Assembly: GCF_000312365.2 (NCBI RefSeq)
Contig: NZ_HG003690.1
Span: 177,645 to 220,127, forward strand
Direction: 5' to 3'
Source of the DNA: Anaerococcus provencensis
GTDB taxonomy: Bacteria; Bacillota; Clostridia; Tissierellales; Peptoniphilaceae
Length of the DNA: 42,483 bases
Both the position numbers and the translations under genes were made by a program. Positions 33,695 to 42,063 of the stretch are shown one piece after another; within the stretch, counting starts at the first letter, position 1, and the number at the start of each line of letters is the position of its first letter. The notes under the pieces are model-generated. The model did not search any database. It was not told the origin of the DNA and was given only the letters and a program-made list of their open reading frames with translations.

Positions 33695-35065
33695 ATGACA
33701 GAATTAAAATCTCATGAAAATAATATTGCAAAATTTGAATTTGATGTAAAATATGACGACTTTGAAAAAGCTATAAACAAGGTTTATAACAGAAATAAGA
33801 AAAGATATAGACTAGATGGCTTTAGAGCTGGTCACGTACCTAGAAGAGTTCTAGAAAAAATGTACGGCCCAGAAATCTTCTACGATGAAGCTATCCAACT
33901 AGTATTCCCAGAACCTTATGAAAAAGCAATCGAAGAACTTGAACTTGAACCAATTGATCAACCAAATGTTGACCTTGACGATATCGAAAAAGGCAAAGAC
34001 ATCACTTTCAAAGTTGATGTTGAAACGAAACCACATCCAGTATTAGGCAGCTATGACAATCTAATCATAGAAGAAGTTGAAGCTGAAGTTACTGATGCTG
34101 ATATCGAAAACGAATTAAAGAAACAACAAGAAGAAAATGCTAGACTAATCCCAGTAGAAGATAGAGAAGCTAAAGAAGGAGATACAGTAAATATCGACTT
34201 TGACGGCTACCTAGATGGGGAAAGATTTGAAGGCGGCAAAGCTGAAGACTACGACCTAGTACTAGGTTCAAAGACATTCATCGAAGGTTTTGAAGACCAA
34301 GTTCAAGGTCACAAAGTTGGCGACAAATTTGATGTAAATGTAACATTCCCAGAAGATTACCAAGCAAAAGAATTCCAAGGGAAAGATGCCAAATTTGAGG
34401 TAGAAATCAACTCTATTACAGAAAAAGAACTACCAGAAATTGACGATGAATTTGCTATGGACATCTCAGAATTTGAAACTCTAGATGAATTAAAAGCGGA
34501 CATTAAAGAAAAATTAAAAGAAGAAAAAGAAAACTATAGAACAAATATGATGCAAAACCAAGCTATCGATGCCCTAGTAAGAGCAAGCGAAGTAAGTGCA
34601 CCAGAATCTATGGTAAATAGTGAAATTGATATCGAGATGCAAAATCTTGACCAAAGATTACAACAAATGGGTATTTCTCTAGCTCAATATGTTGAAATGA
34701 CACAAATGGATATCAATGAAATCAGAAACCAATACAAAGAACAAGCTGAAGCTAGAGTAAAAGCTAACCTTGTAATTGACGAAGTTGCTCTAAAAGAAGG
34801 CTTTGAAGTAAGTGATGAAGAAATCGAAGCTGAAATCAACGAATCAGCTAAGATGTATGGGGTTGATGATATCGAAAAATTCAAAGAAATCTTTAGCAAA
34901 AATGTATCTGATGATACAGTAAAAGAAAATATAAGAAGACGTAAGGCTGTTGAATTCTTAGTAGAAAAAGCAAAAGCTCTACCTCACGAAGAATACCACA
35001 AAGCAGTAGGTGAAGACCACGACCACAGCCACGAAGAAGATTCTAAAGAAGGCGAAGATAAATAA
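33695..35065 (+). CDS. tig: Trigger factor
   Basis: A 456-residue ribosome-associated chaperone and peptidyl-prolyl isomerase. The ribosome-docking motif GFRAGHVPRRVLEKMYG lies near residue 43. The FKBP-like domain (about 150-245) has EGDTVNIDFDGYLDGERFEG, and the helical C-terminal cradle follows (about 260-430). The tail is unusual: His/Asp/Glu-rich EDHDHSHEEDSKEGEDK, possibly metal binding. AGGAGG precedes the start. It is the first gene of the proteostasis block, 36 bp before clpP. Codon choice is strongly biased (CTA, GAA, AAC), suggesting high expression. Confidence 0.96.
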   Translation: MTELKSHENNIAKFEFDVKYDDFEKAINKVYNRNKKRYRLDGFRAGHVPRRVLEKMYGPEIFYDEAIQLVFPEPYEKAIEELELEPIDQPNVDLDDIEKGKDITFKVDVETKPHPVLGSYDNLIIEEVEAEVTDADIENELKKQQEENARLIPVEDREAKEGDTVNIDFDGYLDGERFEGGKAEDYDLVLGSKTFIEGFEDQVQGHKVGDKFDVNVTFPEDYQAKEFQGKDAKFEVEINSITEKELPEIDDEFAMDISEFETLDELKADIKEKLKEEKENYRTNMMQNQAIDALVRASEVSAPESMVNSEIDIEMQNLDQRLQQMGISLAQYVEMTQMDINEIRNQYKEQAEARVKANLVIDEVALKEGFEVSDEEIEAEINESAKMYGVDDIEKFKEIFSKNVSDDTVKENIRRRKAVEFLVEKAKALPHEEYHKAVGEDHDHSHEEDSKEGEDK

Positions 35066-35101
35066 GATATCGCAAACCCTTAATATATAAGGAGATTTGT
35101 A

Positions 35102-35701
35102 ATGAATACTAAAAATTACCTAGTTCCAACGGTAGTAGAACAAACAAACAAAGGCGAAAGAGCCTATGATATATACTCAAGACTTCTAAAAGATAGGATT
35201 ATTTTCCTATCTGGCGAAGTCAACGATCAAATGAGCGATATCATCATCGCCCAACTCTTATTTTTGGAAAGCGAAGACCCAGATAAGGACATCCAATTTT
35301 ATATCAACTCCCCAGGTGGAGTTGTTACAAGTGGTCTTGCTATATACGATACAATGAATTATATCAAACCTGATGTTTCAACTATCTGTATAGGCCAAGC
35401 TGCTTCAATGGGTGCAGTACTCTTATCATCTGGAGCAAAGGGCAAGAGATACTCTCTACCAAATTCAAATATAATGATCCACCAACCATCTGGTGGTGCC
35501 CAAGGTCAAGCTTCAGACATAGTGATCCAAGCTGAACAAATCATCAAAATCAAAGAAAGATTAAACAAGATTTTGGCTGATAACACTGGTCAAAAACTAG
35601 AAAAAATAGTAAAAGATACCGACAGGGACTTTGCAATGACAGCTCAGGAAGCCCTAGAATACGGACTAATTGACCAAGTAATTGAAAGTAAGTTAGATTA
35701 A
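35102..35701 (+). CDS. clpP: ATP-dependent Clp protease proteolytic subunit
   Basis: A 199-residue serine protease. The catalytic Ser is in [11 protein letters not shown] (near residue 100), His in [12 protein letters not shown] (near 125), and Asp in the DTDRDFAM motif (near 175). It forms a double heptameric ring and degrades substrates unfolded by ClpX or ClpC. AAGGAG precedes the start. Its stop TAA shares a base with the clpX ATG (TAATG), indicating coupled translation. Confidence 0.97.
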   Translation: MNTKNYLVPTVVEQTNKGERAYDIYSRLLKDRIIFLSGEVNDQMSDIIIAQLLFLESEDPDKDIQFYINSPGGVVTSGLAIYDTMNYIKPDVSTICIGQAASMGAVLLSSGAKGKRYSLPNSNIMIHQPSGGAQGQASDIVIQAEQIIKIKERLNKILADNTGQKLEKIVKDTDRDFAMTAQEALEYGLIDQVIESKLD

Positions 35702-36924
35702 TGGCAAATATTGAAAACGACGATATAAGATGTTCATTTTGTGGCAAGGATTCTAGCCAAGTAAAAAGAATAATAGCTGGACCAAATGCATACATTTGTA
35801 ATGAATGTATAGACCTTTGTTCTGAAATCATTAACAATGAAGTTGGATTTACTGAAGATGATGGCGAGGACTATCAACTTGAACTATCCACACCTGCAGA
35901 AATCGATGAATTTTTAAATGATTATGTTATTGGTCAAGATAAGGCAAAAAAGACCTTGGCAGTAGCTGTCTATAACCACTACAAACGCATTAGTTCCAAT
36001 AATATAGACGATGAGGTCGAGCTTAACAAGTCAAATATTTTGATGCTAGGACCTACTGGTTCTGGTAAGACTCTCCTTGCTCAAACCCTTGCCAGAAAGC
36101 TCAATGTTCCATTTGCTATAGCAGATGCGACAAGTCTTACAGAAGCAGGTTATGTTGGCGAGGATGTCGAAAACATAATATTAAAGCTAATTCAAGCAGC
36201 AGACTATGATATAGAAAAAGCTGAACATGGGATTATCTATGTAGATGAGATTGACAAGATCACTCGTAAGAGCGAAAATCCATCCATAACTCGTGATGTC
36301 TCAGGTGAGGGAGTCCAACAAGCCTTGCTAAAACTAATAGAAGGTACTGTTGCTAACGTTCCACCACAAGGTGGCAGAAAGCACCCAAGCCAAGAGTATA
36401 TCCAGGTAGATACTTCAAATATTTTGTTTATACTTGGTGGAGCCTTTGATGGTATTGAAGATATCATCAATCGCAGAGAAGCTCAAAAAACTATAGGTTT
36501 TGGTGCAGAGATCAAGTCAGTAGACCACAAGGCAAATCTAGCTGATGTGAATACAGAAGACTTATTAAAATTTGGTTTGATACCTGAATTTATTGGCAGG
36601 GTTCCAATAATAGTAACACTTGATAGCCTAGATTGTGATGCCCTAGTGAGAATATTAAAAGAACCAAAAAATTCGCTAATCAAGCAATACCAAAAAATGT
36701 TTGAATTAGATAATGTCAAATTGACTTTCAAGGATGATGCTGTTATTGAGATAGCTAACAAGGCTATAGCCCAAAAGACTGGAGCTCGTGGTCTTAGAAC
36801 TATCCTTGAAGATTTGCTTTTAGATGTTATGTATGAAATACCATCAAAAACTGACATTAAAGAAGTAATTGTTACAAAAGAATCTATTGACGATAAGTCA
36901 AAACTAAAATACAAGAAAAGATAA
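35701..36924 (+). CDS. clpX: ATP-dependent Clp protease ATPase subunit ClpX
   Basis: A 407-residue AAA+ unfoldase. The N-terminal zinc-binding domain has Cys11, Cys14, Cys33 and Cys36. Walker [11 protein letters not shown] lies near 117, Walker [12 protein letters not shown] near 180, and sensor and ClpP-binding IGF-type loop regions follow ([11 protein letters not shown]). It unfolds tagged substrates and feeds ClpP, encoded immediately upstream. A hairpin lies after its stop, before lon. Confidence 0.97.
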   Translation: MANIENDDIRCSFCGKDSSQVKRIIAGPNAYICNECIDLCSEIINNEVGFTEDDGEDYQLELSTPAEIDEFLNDYVIGQDKAKKTLAVAVYNHYKRISSNNIDDEVELNKSNILMLGPTGSGKTLLAQTLARKLNVPFAIADATSLTEAGYVGEDVENIILKLIQAADYDIEKAEHGIIYVDEIDKITRKSENPSITRDVSGEGVQQALLKLIEGTVANVPPQGGRKHPSQEYIQVDTSNILFILGGAFDGIEDIINRREAQKTIGFGAEIKSVDHKANLADVNTEDLLKFGLIPEFIGRVPIIVTLDSLDCDALVRILKEPKNSLIKQYQKMFELDNVKLTFKDDAVIEIANKAIAQKTGARGLRTILEDLLLDVMYEIPSKTDIKEVIVTKESIDDKSKLKYKKR

Positions 36925-36934
36925 GAGAGATTTG

Positions 36935-36965
36935 AAAAGGGGGATGGCTTACCATTCCCTTTTTT
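36935..36965 (+). terminator. Hairpin with T-run between clpX and lon (possible attenuator)
   Basis: GGGGATGG pairs with CCATTCCC (one G-T pair) around CTTA, flanked by AAAA and a run of six T. Only 15 bp separate it from the lon ATG, so there is no room for a separate promoter behind it. Confidence 0.75.
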
Positions 36966-36980
36966 GAGAGGAAAATATAT

Positions 36981-39311
36981 ATGAGCGATGTTTATAAAAT
37001 AAGCACAAATGAATATCCTCTTGTTCCACTAAGGGGACTATGGGCATATCCAAATACCATACTTAATTTTGATTGTGCAAGGCCTATATCCAAAAAAGCC
37101 ATAGAAGATGCGAACATTAGAAACACAGATGTGTTTTTAGTAAATCAAAAAAATGTATTTGAGGAAAACCCAAAGGCGGATGGACTCTATGATTTTGGTA
37201 TGGTTGTAAGTATCAAGGAATCATTTAACTTGCCAAATGGAGATATTAGAGTCTATGTCCAAGCAAAGGCGATTGCAAAGATTGAAGAAGTAAAAATTGG
37301 CGAGGGATTCTACAGGGCAAGCGTCACTGAATATGAATATATAGAAGAAAATGAAAAAGACACTAAGAAAAAGCAAGCTCTTAGAAAACTACTTATAGAA
37401 GATTTCAAAACATATGTAGAGCTAGATGGCAATACTTTTGACGATTCAGTATTTTCCATAAGCGAAGTTACCAATCTTCATAGGTTGGCTGATATCATAA
37501 TATACCACCTAGACTTAAGGGCAGATGAATATTATGAGCTTTTAGCAGAGCTTGATTGCGAAAAAAGACTAACCCTCCTTCACCAAATTCTTATGAAAGA
37601 AATAGACTTAAAGAATCTTTCTAATGAAATTGACCAAGAAGTTCAAGAAAATATCAACCAATCCCAAAAAGAATACTATCTTAGAGAAAAAATTGACGTC
37701 ATAAAAAAAGAACTAAACGAGACGACAGGGGAATTTGACAACGAGACTGATCAATTGAGGGAAAAAATAAAAAAACTCAAAATTGATAAGGACAGCAAAG
37801 AATCCTTGCTAAAAGATCTATCACGTTTGGAAACAATACCAGAAATGAGCCCTGATTATGGAGTGATTAGTTCATATCTCGACTTTACAGTAAACTTACC
37901 CTGGTCAAAAAAGACCAAAGATCTTTTAGACATTAAGAGAGCAGAAAAGGTCCTAAACGAAGATCACTATGGCCTAGATGAAGTAAAAGAGAGAATATTA
38001 GAATCGATTGCTGTAAGAATTAAGAACAAAAACAACCAAGGGTCTGTGATATGTTTAGTTGGACCCCCAGGAGTGGGAAAGACTTCTATAGCCAAATCTA
38101 TAGCAAGAGCCCTTGACCGCAAATTTGTTTCTATGAGGCTTGGTGGTGTAACTGACGAAAGTGAGATCAGAGGCCACAGGAGAACCTATGTTGGAGCAAT
38201 GGCTGGAAGACTTATGAACAATATCAACAGGTGTGGGGTCAAAAACCCAGTGTTTTTGCTAGATGAGATTGATAAATTGGGTTCTGATTTTAGGGGAGAT
38301 CCATCATCTGCCCTCCTAGAAGTTCTAGATTCTGAACAAAATGATAAATTTATCGATAGATACCTAGATATACCCTTTGACCTATCAGATGTGTTTTTCA
38401 TAACAACTGCCAATGACCCAAATGAAATTCCTGATCCCCTATACGATAGATTAGAGATAATAGAGATCTCTGGCTATACAATGAACGAAAAATTAAATAT
38501 AGGAAAAAAATATCTAATCAAAAAAGAATTGGAGAAAAATGGCCTCAAGGAAGACGAACTTACAATTTCTGATGCTGTGATAGAACATATAATCAAAAAC
38601 TACACTAGAGAAGCTGGTGTTCGTGAACTAGAGCGACTTATTGATAAGATTTGTAGAAGAGCTGTAAAGGAAATCTTAGAAGGCAAAGATAAGGTTAGAG
38701 TTACAATGACAAACTACAATAAGTACCTAGGAAGAGAAAGATTCTTAGACGATCATATCTCTCGTGAGGATAAGGTTGGCGTTGTTAATGGCCTTGCTTG
38801 GACATCTGTAGGTGGAACCATGCTAACCATTGAAGCAAATGTAATGGATGGCAAGGGTAGTGTAGAATTCACTGGATCTCTTGGGGATGTTATGAAAGAA
38901 TCTGGTCAAGCAGCTATGACCTATATTAGGTCAAATGCCAAAGAACTAGGAATTCGTGGCAAATTCTATGACAACAAGGACATACACGTCCATATACCAG
39001 AGGGAGCAACTCCAAAGGACGGCCCATCTGCAGGTATAACTATGACAACAGCTATGGTATCTTCACTTACTGGCAAAAAGGTGAGAAACAACATAGCTAT
39101 GACTGGTGAAGTAACTATAACAGGAACTGTTCTTCCAATAGGAGGACTAAAGGAAAAAGCCCTTGCAGCCTATTCATATGGAATAAGGGATGTAATAATT
39201 CCAGAGAAAAATAAGAAAGATACTGAAGATATACCAAAGGAAATCAGAGATAAGATTAACTTTATTGAAGTTTCCAATGTTTCTGAAGTATTAGATAGGG
39301 CCTTGATATGA
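36981..39311 (+). CDS. lon: ATP-dependent protease Lon
   Basis: A 776-residue LonA. The N-terminal substrate-binding domain occupies about 1-200, then a coiled-coil-rich part. The AAA+ domain has Walker A GPPGVGKTS near 362 and Walker B VFLLDEIDKLG. The C-terminal protease domain has the catalytic Ser in PKDGPSAGITM near 684 and the Lys in GGLKEKALAA near 726. It degrades misfolded and regulatory proteins in the cytoplasm. GAGAGGA precedes the start. The last 4 bp overlap the engB start. Confidence 0.96.
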   Translation: MSDVYKISTNEYPLVPLRGLWAYPNTILNFDCARPISKKAIEDANIRNTDVFLVNQKNVFEENPKADGLYDFGMVVSIKESFNLPNGDIRVYVQAKAIAKIEEVKIGEGFYRASVTEYEYIEENEKDTKKKQALRKLLIEDFKTYVELDGNTFDDSVFSISEVTNLHRLADIIIYHLDLRADEYYELLAELDCEKRLTLLHQILMKEIDLKNLSNEIDQEVQENINQSQKEYYLREKIDVIKKELNETTGEFDNETDQLREKIKKLKIDKDSKESLLKDLSRLETIPEMSPDYGVISSYLDFTVNLPWSKKTKDLLDIKRAEKVLNEDHYGLDEVKERILESIAVRIKNKNNQGSVICLVGPPGVGKTSIAKSIARALDRKFVSMRLGGVTDESEIRGHRRTYVGAMAGRLMNNINRCGVKNPVFLLDEIDKLGSDFRGDPSSALLEVLDSEQNDKFIDRYLDIPFDLSDVFFITTANDPNEIPDPLYDRLEIIEISGYTMNEKLNIGKKYLIKKELEKNGLKEDELTISDAVIEHIIKNYTREAGVRELERLIDKICRRAVKEILEGKDKVRVTMTNYNKYLGRERFLDDHISREDKVGVVNGLAWTSVGGTMLTIEANVMDGKGSVEFTGSLGDVMKESGQAAMTYIRSNAKELGIRGKFYDNKDIHVHIPEGATPKDGPSAGITMTTAMVSSLTGKKVRNNIAMTGEVTITGTVLPIGGLKEKALAAYSYGIRDVIIPEKNKKDTEDIPKEIRDKINFIEVSNVSEVLDRALI

Positions 39312-39895
39312 AATTTAAAAGTATTGAATTAGAACAAGTAGCTGGATTTAAGTCCCAATGGCCAAGTGAAAATATCGAAGAAATTGCCTTTGTGGGCAGA
39401 TCTAATGTTGGTAAATCCTCATTTATAAATGCTTTCTTGGGTAGAAAGTCTTTGGCTAAGACTTCGTCAATACCAGGCAAAACTAGGACTATCAATTTTT
39501 ATAACATAGATAATAAATTTAGACTAGTAGATCTACCTGGTTACGGATATGCCAAGGTGAGCAAAAAAGAAAAGGAAAAGTGGGATAAATTAATAAACGA
39601 ATATCTACATGATAGGGAAAACTTAAAGGAAGTCTTTCTCCTTGTAGATATTCGCCACGAACCAACTGACCTAGACCTGCAAATATATGATTGGATCATA
39701 GATTCAGGCTTTACTGGCTTTATCATAGCCACAAAATACGACAAAATTTCAAAAAATCAACTACAAAAACACATAAGTGCTATTATGAAGAAATTAGACG
39801 TTGAAGATGAAGGGCTGATATTTGCCTATTCATCTGAAAACAAGCACAATTTGGGCGTGATACACGAACAAATTGAAGTAATAATAAATAACTAG
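39308..39895 (+). CDS. engB: Ribosome biogenesis GTP-binding protein EngB/YsxC
   Basis: A 195-residue TrmE-Era-EngA-EngB-Septin-like GTPase. G1 is GRSNVGKSSF near residue 31, the T/S of G2 lies in PGKTRTINFY, G3 is DLPGYGYA, and G4 is TKYDK. It is needed for assembly of the large ribosomal subunit. The position after lon, overlapping by 4 bp, is the classic order in Firmicutes and Clostridia. No clear terminator follows directly. Confidence 0.96.
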   Translation: MKFKSIELEQVAGFKSQWPSENIEEIAFVGRSNVGKSSFINAFLGRKSLAKTSSIPGKTRTINFYNIDNKFRLVDLPGYGYAKVSKKEKEKWDKLINEYLHDRENLKEVFLLVDIRHEPTDLDLQIYDWIIDSGFTGFIIATKYDKISKNQLQKHISAIMKKLDVEDEGLIFAYSSENKHNLGVIHEQIEVIINN

Positions 39896-39914
39896 TAGTA
39901 TATCTAATCAATAA

Positions 39915-39980
39915 ATTGCTCAAAAGTTTAGAATTTTGCTTTTAATATTTATATTAGGGTGTAATATTCCTTTGAGCAAT
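39915..39980. repeat. 10-bp inverted repeat in the engB to lipoprotein intergenic region
   Basis: ATTGCTCAAA (39915-39924) and TTTGAGCAAT (39971-39980) are exact inverted repeats separated by 46 bp. They lie 20 bp after engB in a 229-bp gap. They may form the stem of a weak terminator or be operator half-sites. Apart from this and the promoter before the next gene, I see nothing else in the gap. Confidence 0.45.
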
Positions 39981-40098
39981 ACTATATTGTGCTTATATAC
40001 CTAGCAAAACAAGGACATTGCAAAATAATGTTAAAGTTTCAAGTCTTGTTATTTAGAAGCCTTGTATATATTTGAAATCTTTGTTAGTATATAAGCAC

Positions 40099-40104
40099 TA
40101 TAAT
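40099..40104 (+). promoter_or_regulatory. -10 box of the flavoprotein lipoprotein gene
   Basis: TATAAT lies 20 bp before the ATG; AGGAGG is the ribosome site. The -35 is not clear: TTGAAA at 40072 is 21 bp away. Confidence 0.55.
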
Positions 40105-40124
40105 ACATAACTTCAGGAGGGATT

Positions 40125-41969
40125 ATGAAGTACAAAAAAATATTACCATACATATTATCATTCTCTATGCTTTTAACAGCATGTGGAGGAAATGGAGCTG
40201 ACAATAAGCCAGCAGAAGAAAAGACAGAGACAGAACAAACAGAGCAAACAGAAGTAGAAGAAAAAGAAACTACTGAGACTGAAAGCTCTAAAGAAGATGC
40301 AACAGGGGAAACATTTGAAGGTAAGGCAAAAGGCTTTAAGGGAGATGTTATAGCTAAAGTTACCTTTGATGGAGACAAAATAGCATCTATTGAAACAGAA
40401 AATGAAGAAACAGAAGGTCTTGGCGCTGCTGCTATCGAAAAACTTATTCCAGAAATGGTAGATAACCAAACAGTTAATATAGATACAGTATCTGGAGCTA
40501 CATTCTCATCAACAGCCCTAATTGAAGCTGTAAGCGCAGCAATTACTGAAAGTGGCAGAGATGTTGCTGACTTTCAAAATGAAGTTGCTGGCGACAAAGA
40601 AAAGACAGAATCAAGTAAAGACGTTGACGTTGTTGTAGTTGGTGGTGGTGGAGCAGGATTTGCAGCTGCAGTAACCGCTAAAGAAAACGGCGCAGATGTA
40701 GTATTACTAGAAAAAATGCCACAAGTTGGTGGTAACACATTAATCTCTGGTGGAGAATACGCTGCTCCAGAAAACGACCTTCAAAAAGAAGAAGGAATCG
40801 AAGATAGCAAAGAACAATTCGCGAACGATGTAAAAGAAGCTGGCGGAGATCCAGAACTAATAGATGTCCTTGCTGATCATGCAACAGAAGATGCTTATTG
40901 GCTACGTGACGATATCGGAGTTGAATGGTTAGACAGCCTAATGTTCTTTGGTGGACACTCTGTAAAAAGATCACTAATACCAGCAGCTCACTCAGGTAAC
41001 GAACTAATTAAAAATTACCTTAAAAAATGTGAAGAACTTGGCATTGAAGTAATCACAGAAGCAGATGTCAAAGAGATTCTTACAGAAGATAACAAAATCA
41101 CTGGAGTAAAAGCTGAAACTGATGATGGAGAATTGACAGTTAATGCTAAATCAGTTGTTCTTGCAACAGGTGGTTTTGGTTCAAACGATGAAATGACATA
41201 TGAAAACGACCATGAAATAGACGAATACGTAAAATCAACCAACTCACCAGGAGCTACAGGTGATGGTATCATCATGGCAGAAGCTCTAAATGCTGATACT
41301 GTTGATATGGATAAAATCCAACTTTATCCAGTATGTGACCCAGAAACAGGTAGACTACTATATGTAGGAGATACAAGACTTGTTGGTGGTGCTCTACTAG
41401 TAAACAAAGAAGGTAAGAGATTTGTTGAAGAGCTAGGAACAAGACGTGAAATTTCTATGGCTATCAAAGCTCAAACAGACCACGTTGGATACCTACTTTG
41501 GGATGAAAAATCAAACGAAGTGACAGGAACAATGGCATCAAACCCAGAAGAAGCTGAAGAACAATTCGAAAAAGGAAACCTTGTTAAGGCAGACACAATC
41601 GAAGAATTAGCTGAACACTTTGACCTTGATAAAGACCAATTATTAGAAACAGTTAAGACATTTAACGAAAACTCTAAAAAAGAAGAAGACCCAGAATTCA
41701 ACCTAAGAATGCTAGGTTGGACAATCGAAGAAGGTCCATACTACATGCTAAAAGCAGCTCCAGCAGTTCACCACACAATGGGAGGACTAAAGATCAATAC
41801 AGATGCTCAAGTAATAGACAAAGATGGCAACCCAATCGAAGGTCTATACGCAGCAGGTGAAGTAACTGGTGGAATCCACGGATCAAACAGACTTGGATCA
41901 GCAGCTATAGCAGATATCACAGTATACGGTAGAATAGCTGGTGAGAACGCAGCAAACTTTGCAAAATAG
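40125..41969 (+). CDS. Lipoprotein flavoprotein, FMN-binding plus fumarate-reductase-like FAD domain
   Basis: A 614-residue exported protein. The signal peptide ends in a lipobox LLTAC (Cys24 lipidated). An acidic Glu/Thr-rich linker follows (about 25-65). Residues about 65-150 are an FMN-binding domain with VDTVSGAT-like DTVSGATFSS, the covalent flavinylation motif modified by ApbE. Residues about 168 onward are a flavoprotein of the fumarate/urocanate reductase type, with FAD site VVVGGGGAGFAAAVTAKENG, and HHTMGG and HGSNRLGSAA near the end matching the family's active-site His and Arg. No haem domain is present. Likely role: reduction of an external organic acceptor, receiving electrons through the linked FMN. 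The acceptor is unknown. It is a single gene with the IS 15 bp after its stop; codon bias suggests high expression. Confidence 0.88.
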   Translation: MKYKKILPYILSFSMLLTACGGNGADNKPAEEKTETEQTEQTEVEEKETTETESSKEDATGETFEGKAKGFKGDVIAKVTFDGDKIASIETENEETEGLGAAAIEKLIPEMVDNQTVNIDTVSGATFSSTALIEAVSAAITESGRDVADFQNEVAGDKEKTESSKDVDVVVVGGGGAGFAAAVTAKENGADVVLLEKMPQVGGNTLISGGEYAAPENDLQKEEGIEDSKEQFANDVKEAGGDPELIDVLADHATEDAYWLRDDIGVEWLDSLMFFGGHSVKRSLIPAAHSGNELIKNYLKKCEELGIEVITEADVKEILTEDNKITGVKAETDDGELTVNAKSVVLATGGFGSNDEMTYENDHEIDEYVKSTNSPGATGDGIIMAEALNADTVDMDKIQLYPVCDPETGRLLYVGDTRLVGGALLVNKEGKRFVEELGTRREISMAIKAQTDHVGYLLWDEKSNEVTGTMASNPEEAEEQFEKGNLVKADTIEELAEHFDLDKDQLLETVKTFNENSKKEEDPEFNLRMLGWTIEEGPYYMLKAAPAVHHTMGGLKINTDAQVIDKDGNPIEGLYAAGEVTGGIHGSNRLGSAAIADITVYGRIAGENAANFAK

Positions 41970-42011
41970 AAGAAATTATAGAAGGGGGCTGTTGCAAAAG
42001 TCCTAACATAG

Positions 42012-42047
42012 AAAAAAGACGAGGAAGCTAAACATCCTCGTCTTTTT
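42012..42047. terminator. Hairpin inside the IS leader, right copy
   Basis: AAAAAGACGAGGA pairs with TCCTCGTCTTTTT around AGCTAAACA. Since no terminator is seen between the lipoprotein gene and the IS, this hairpin probably also ends that gene's transcript, 42 bp beyond its stop. Confidence 0.7.
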
Positions 42048-42063
42048 CTGATACAATGTATTT

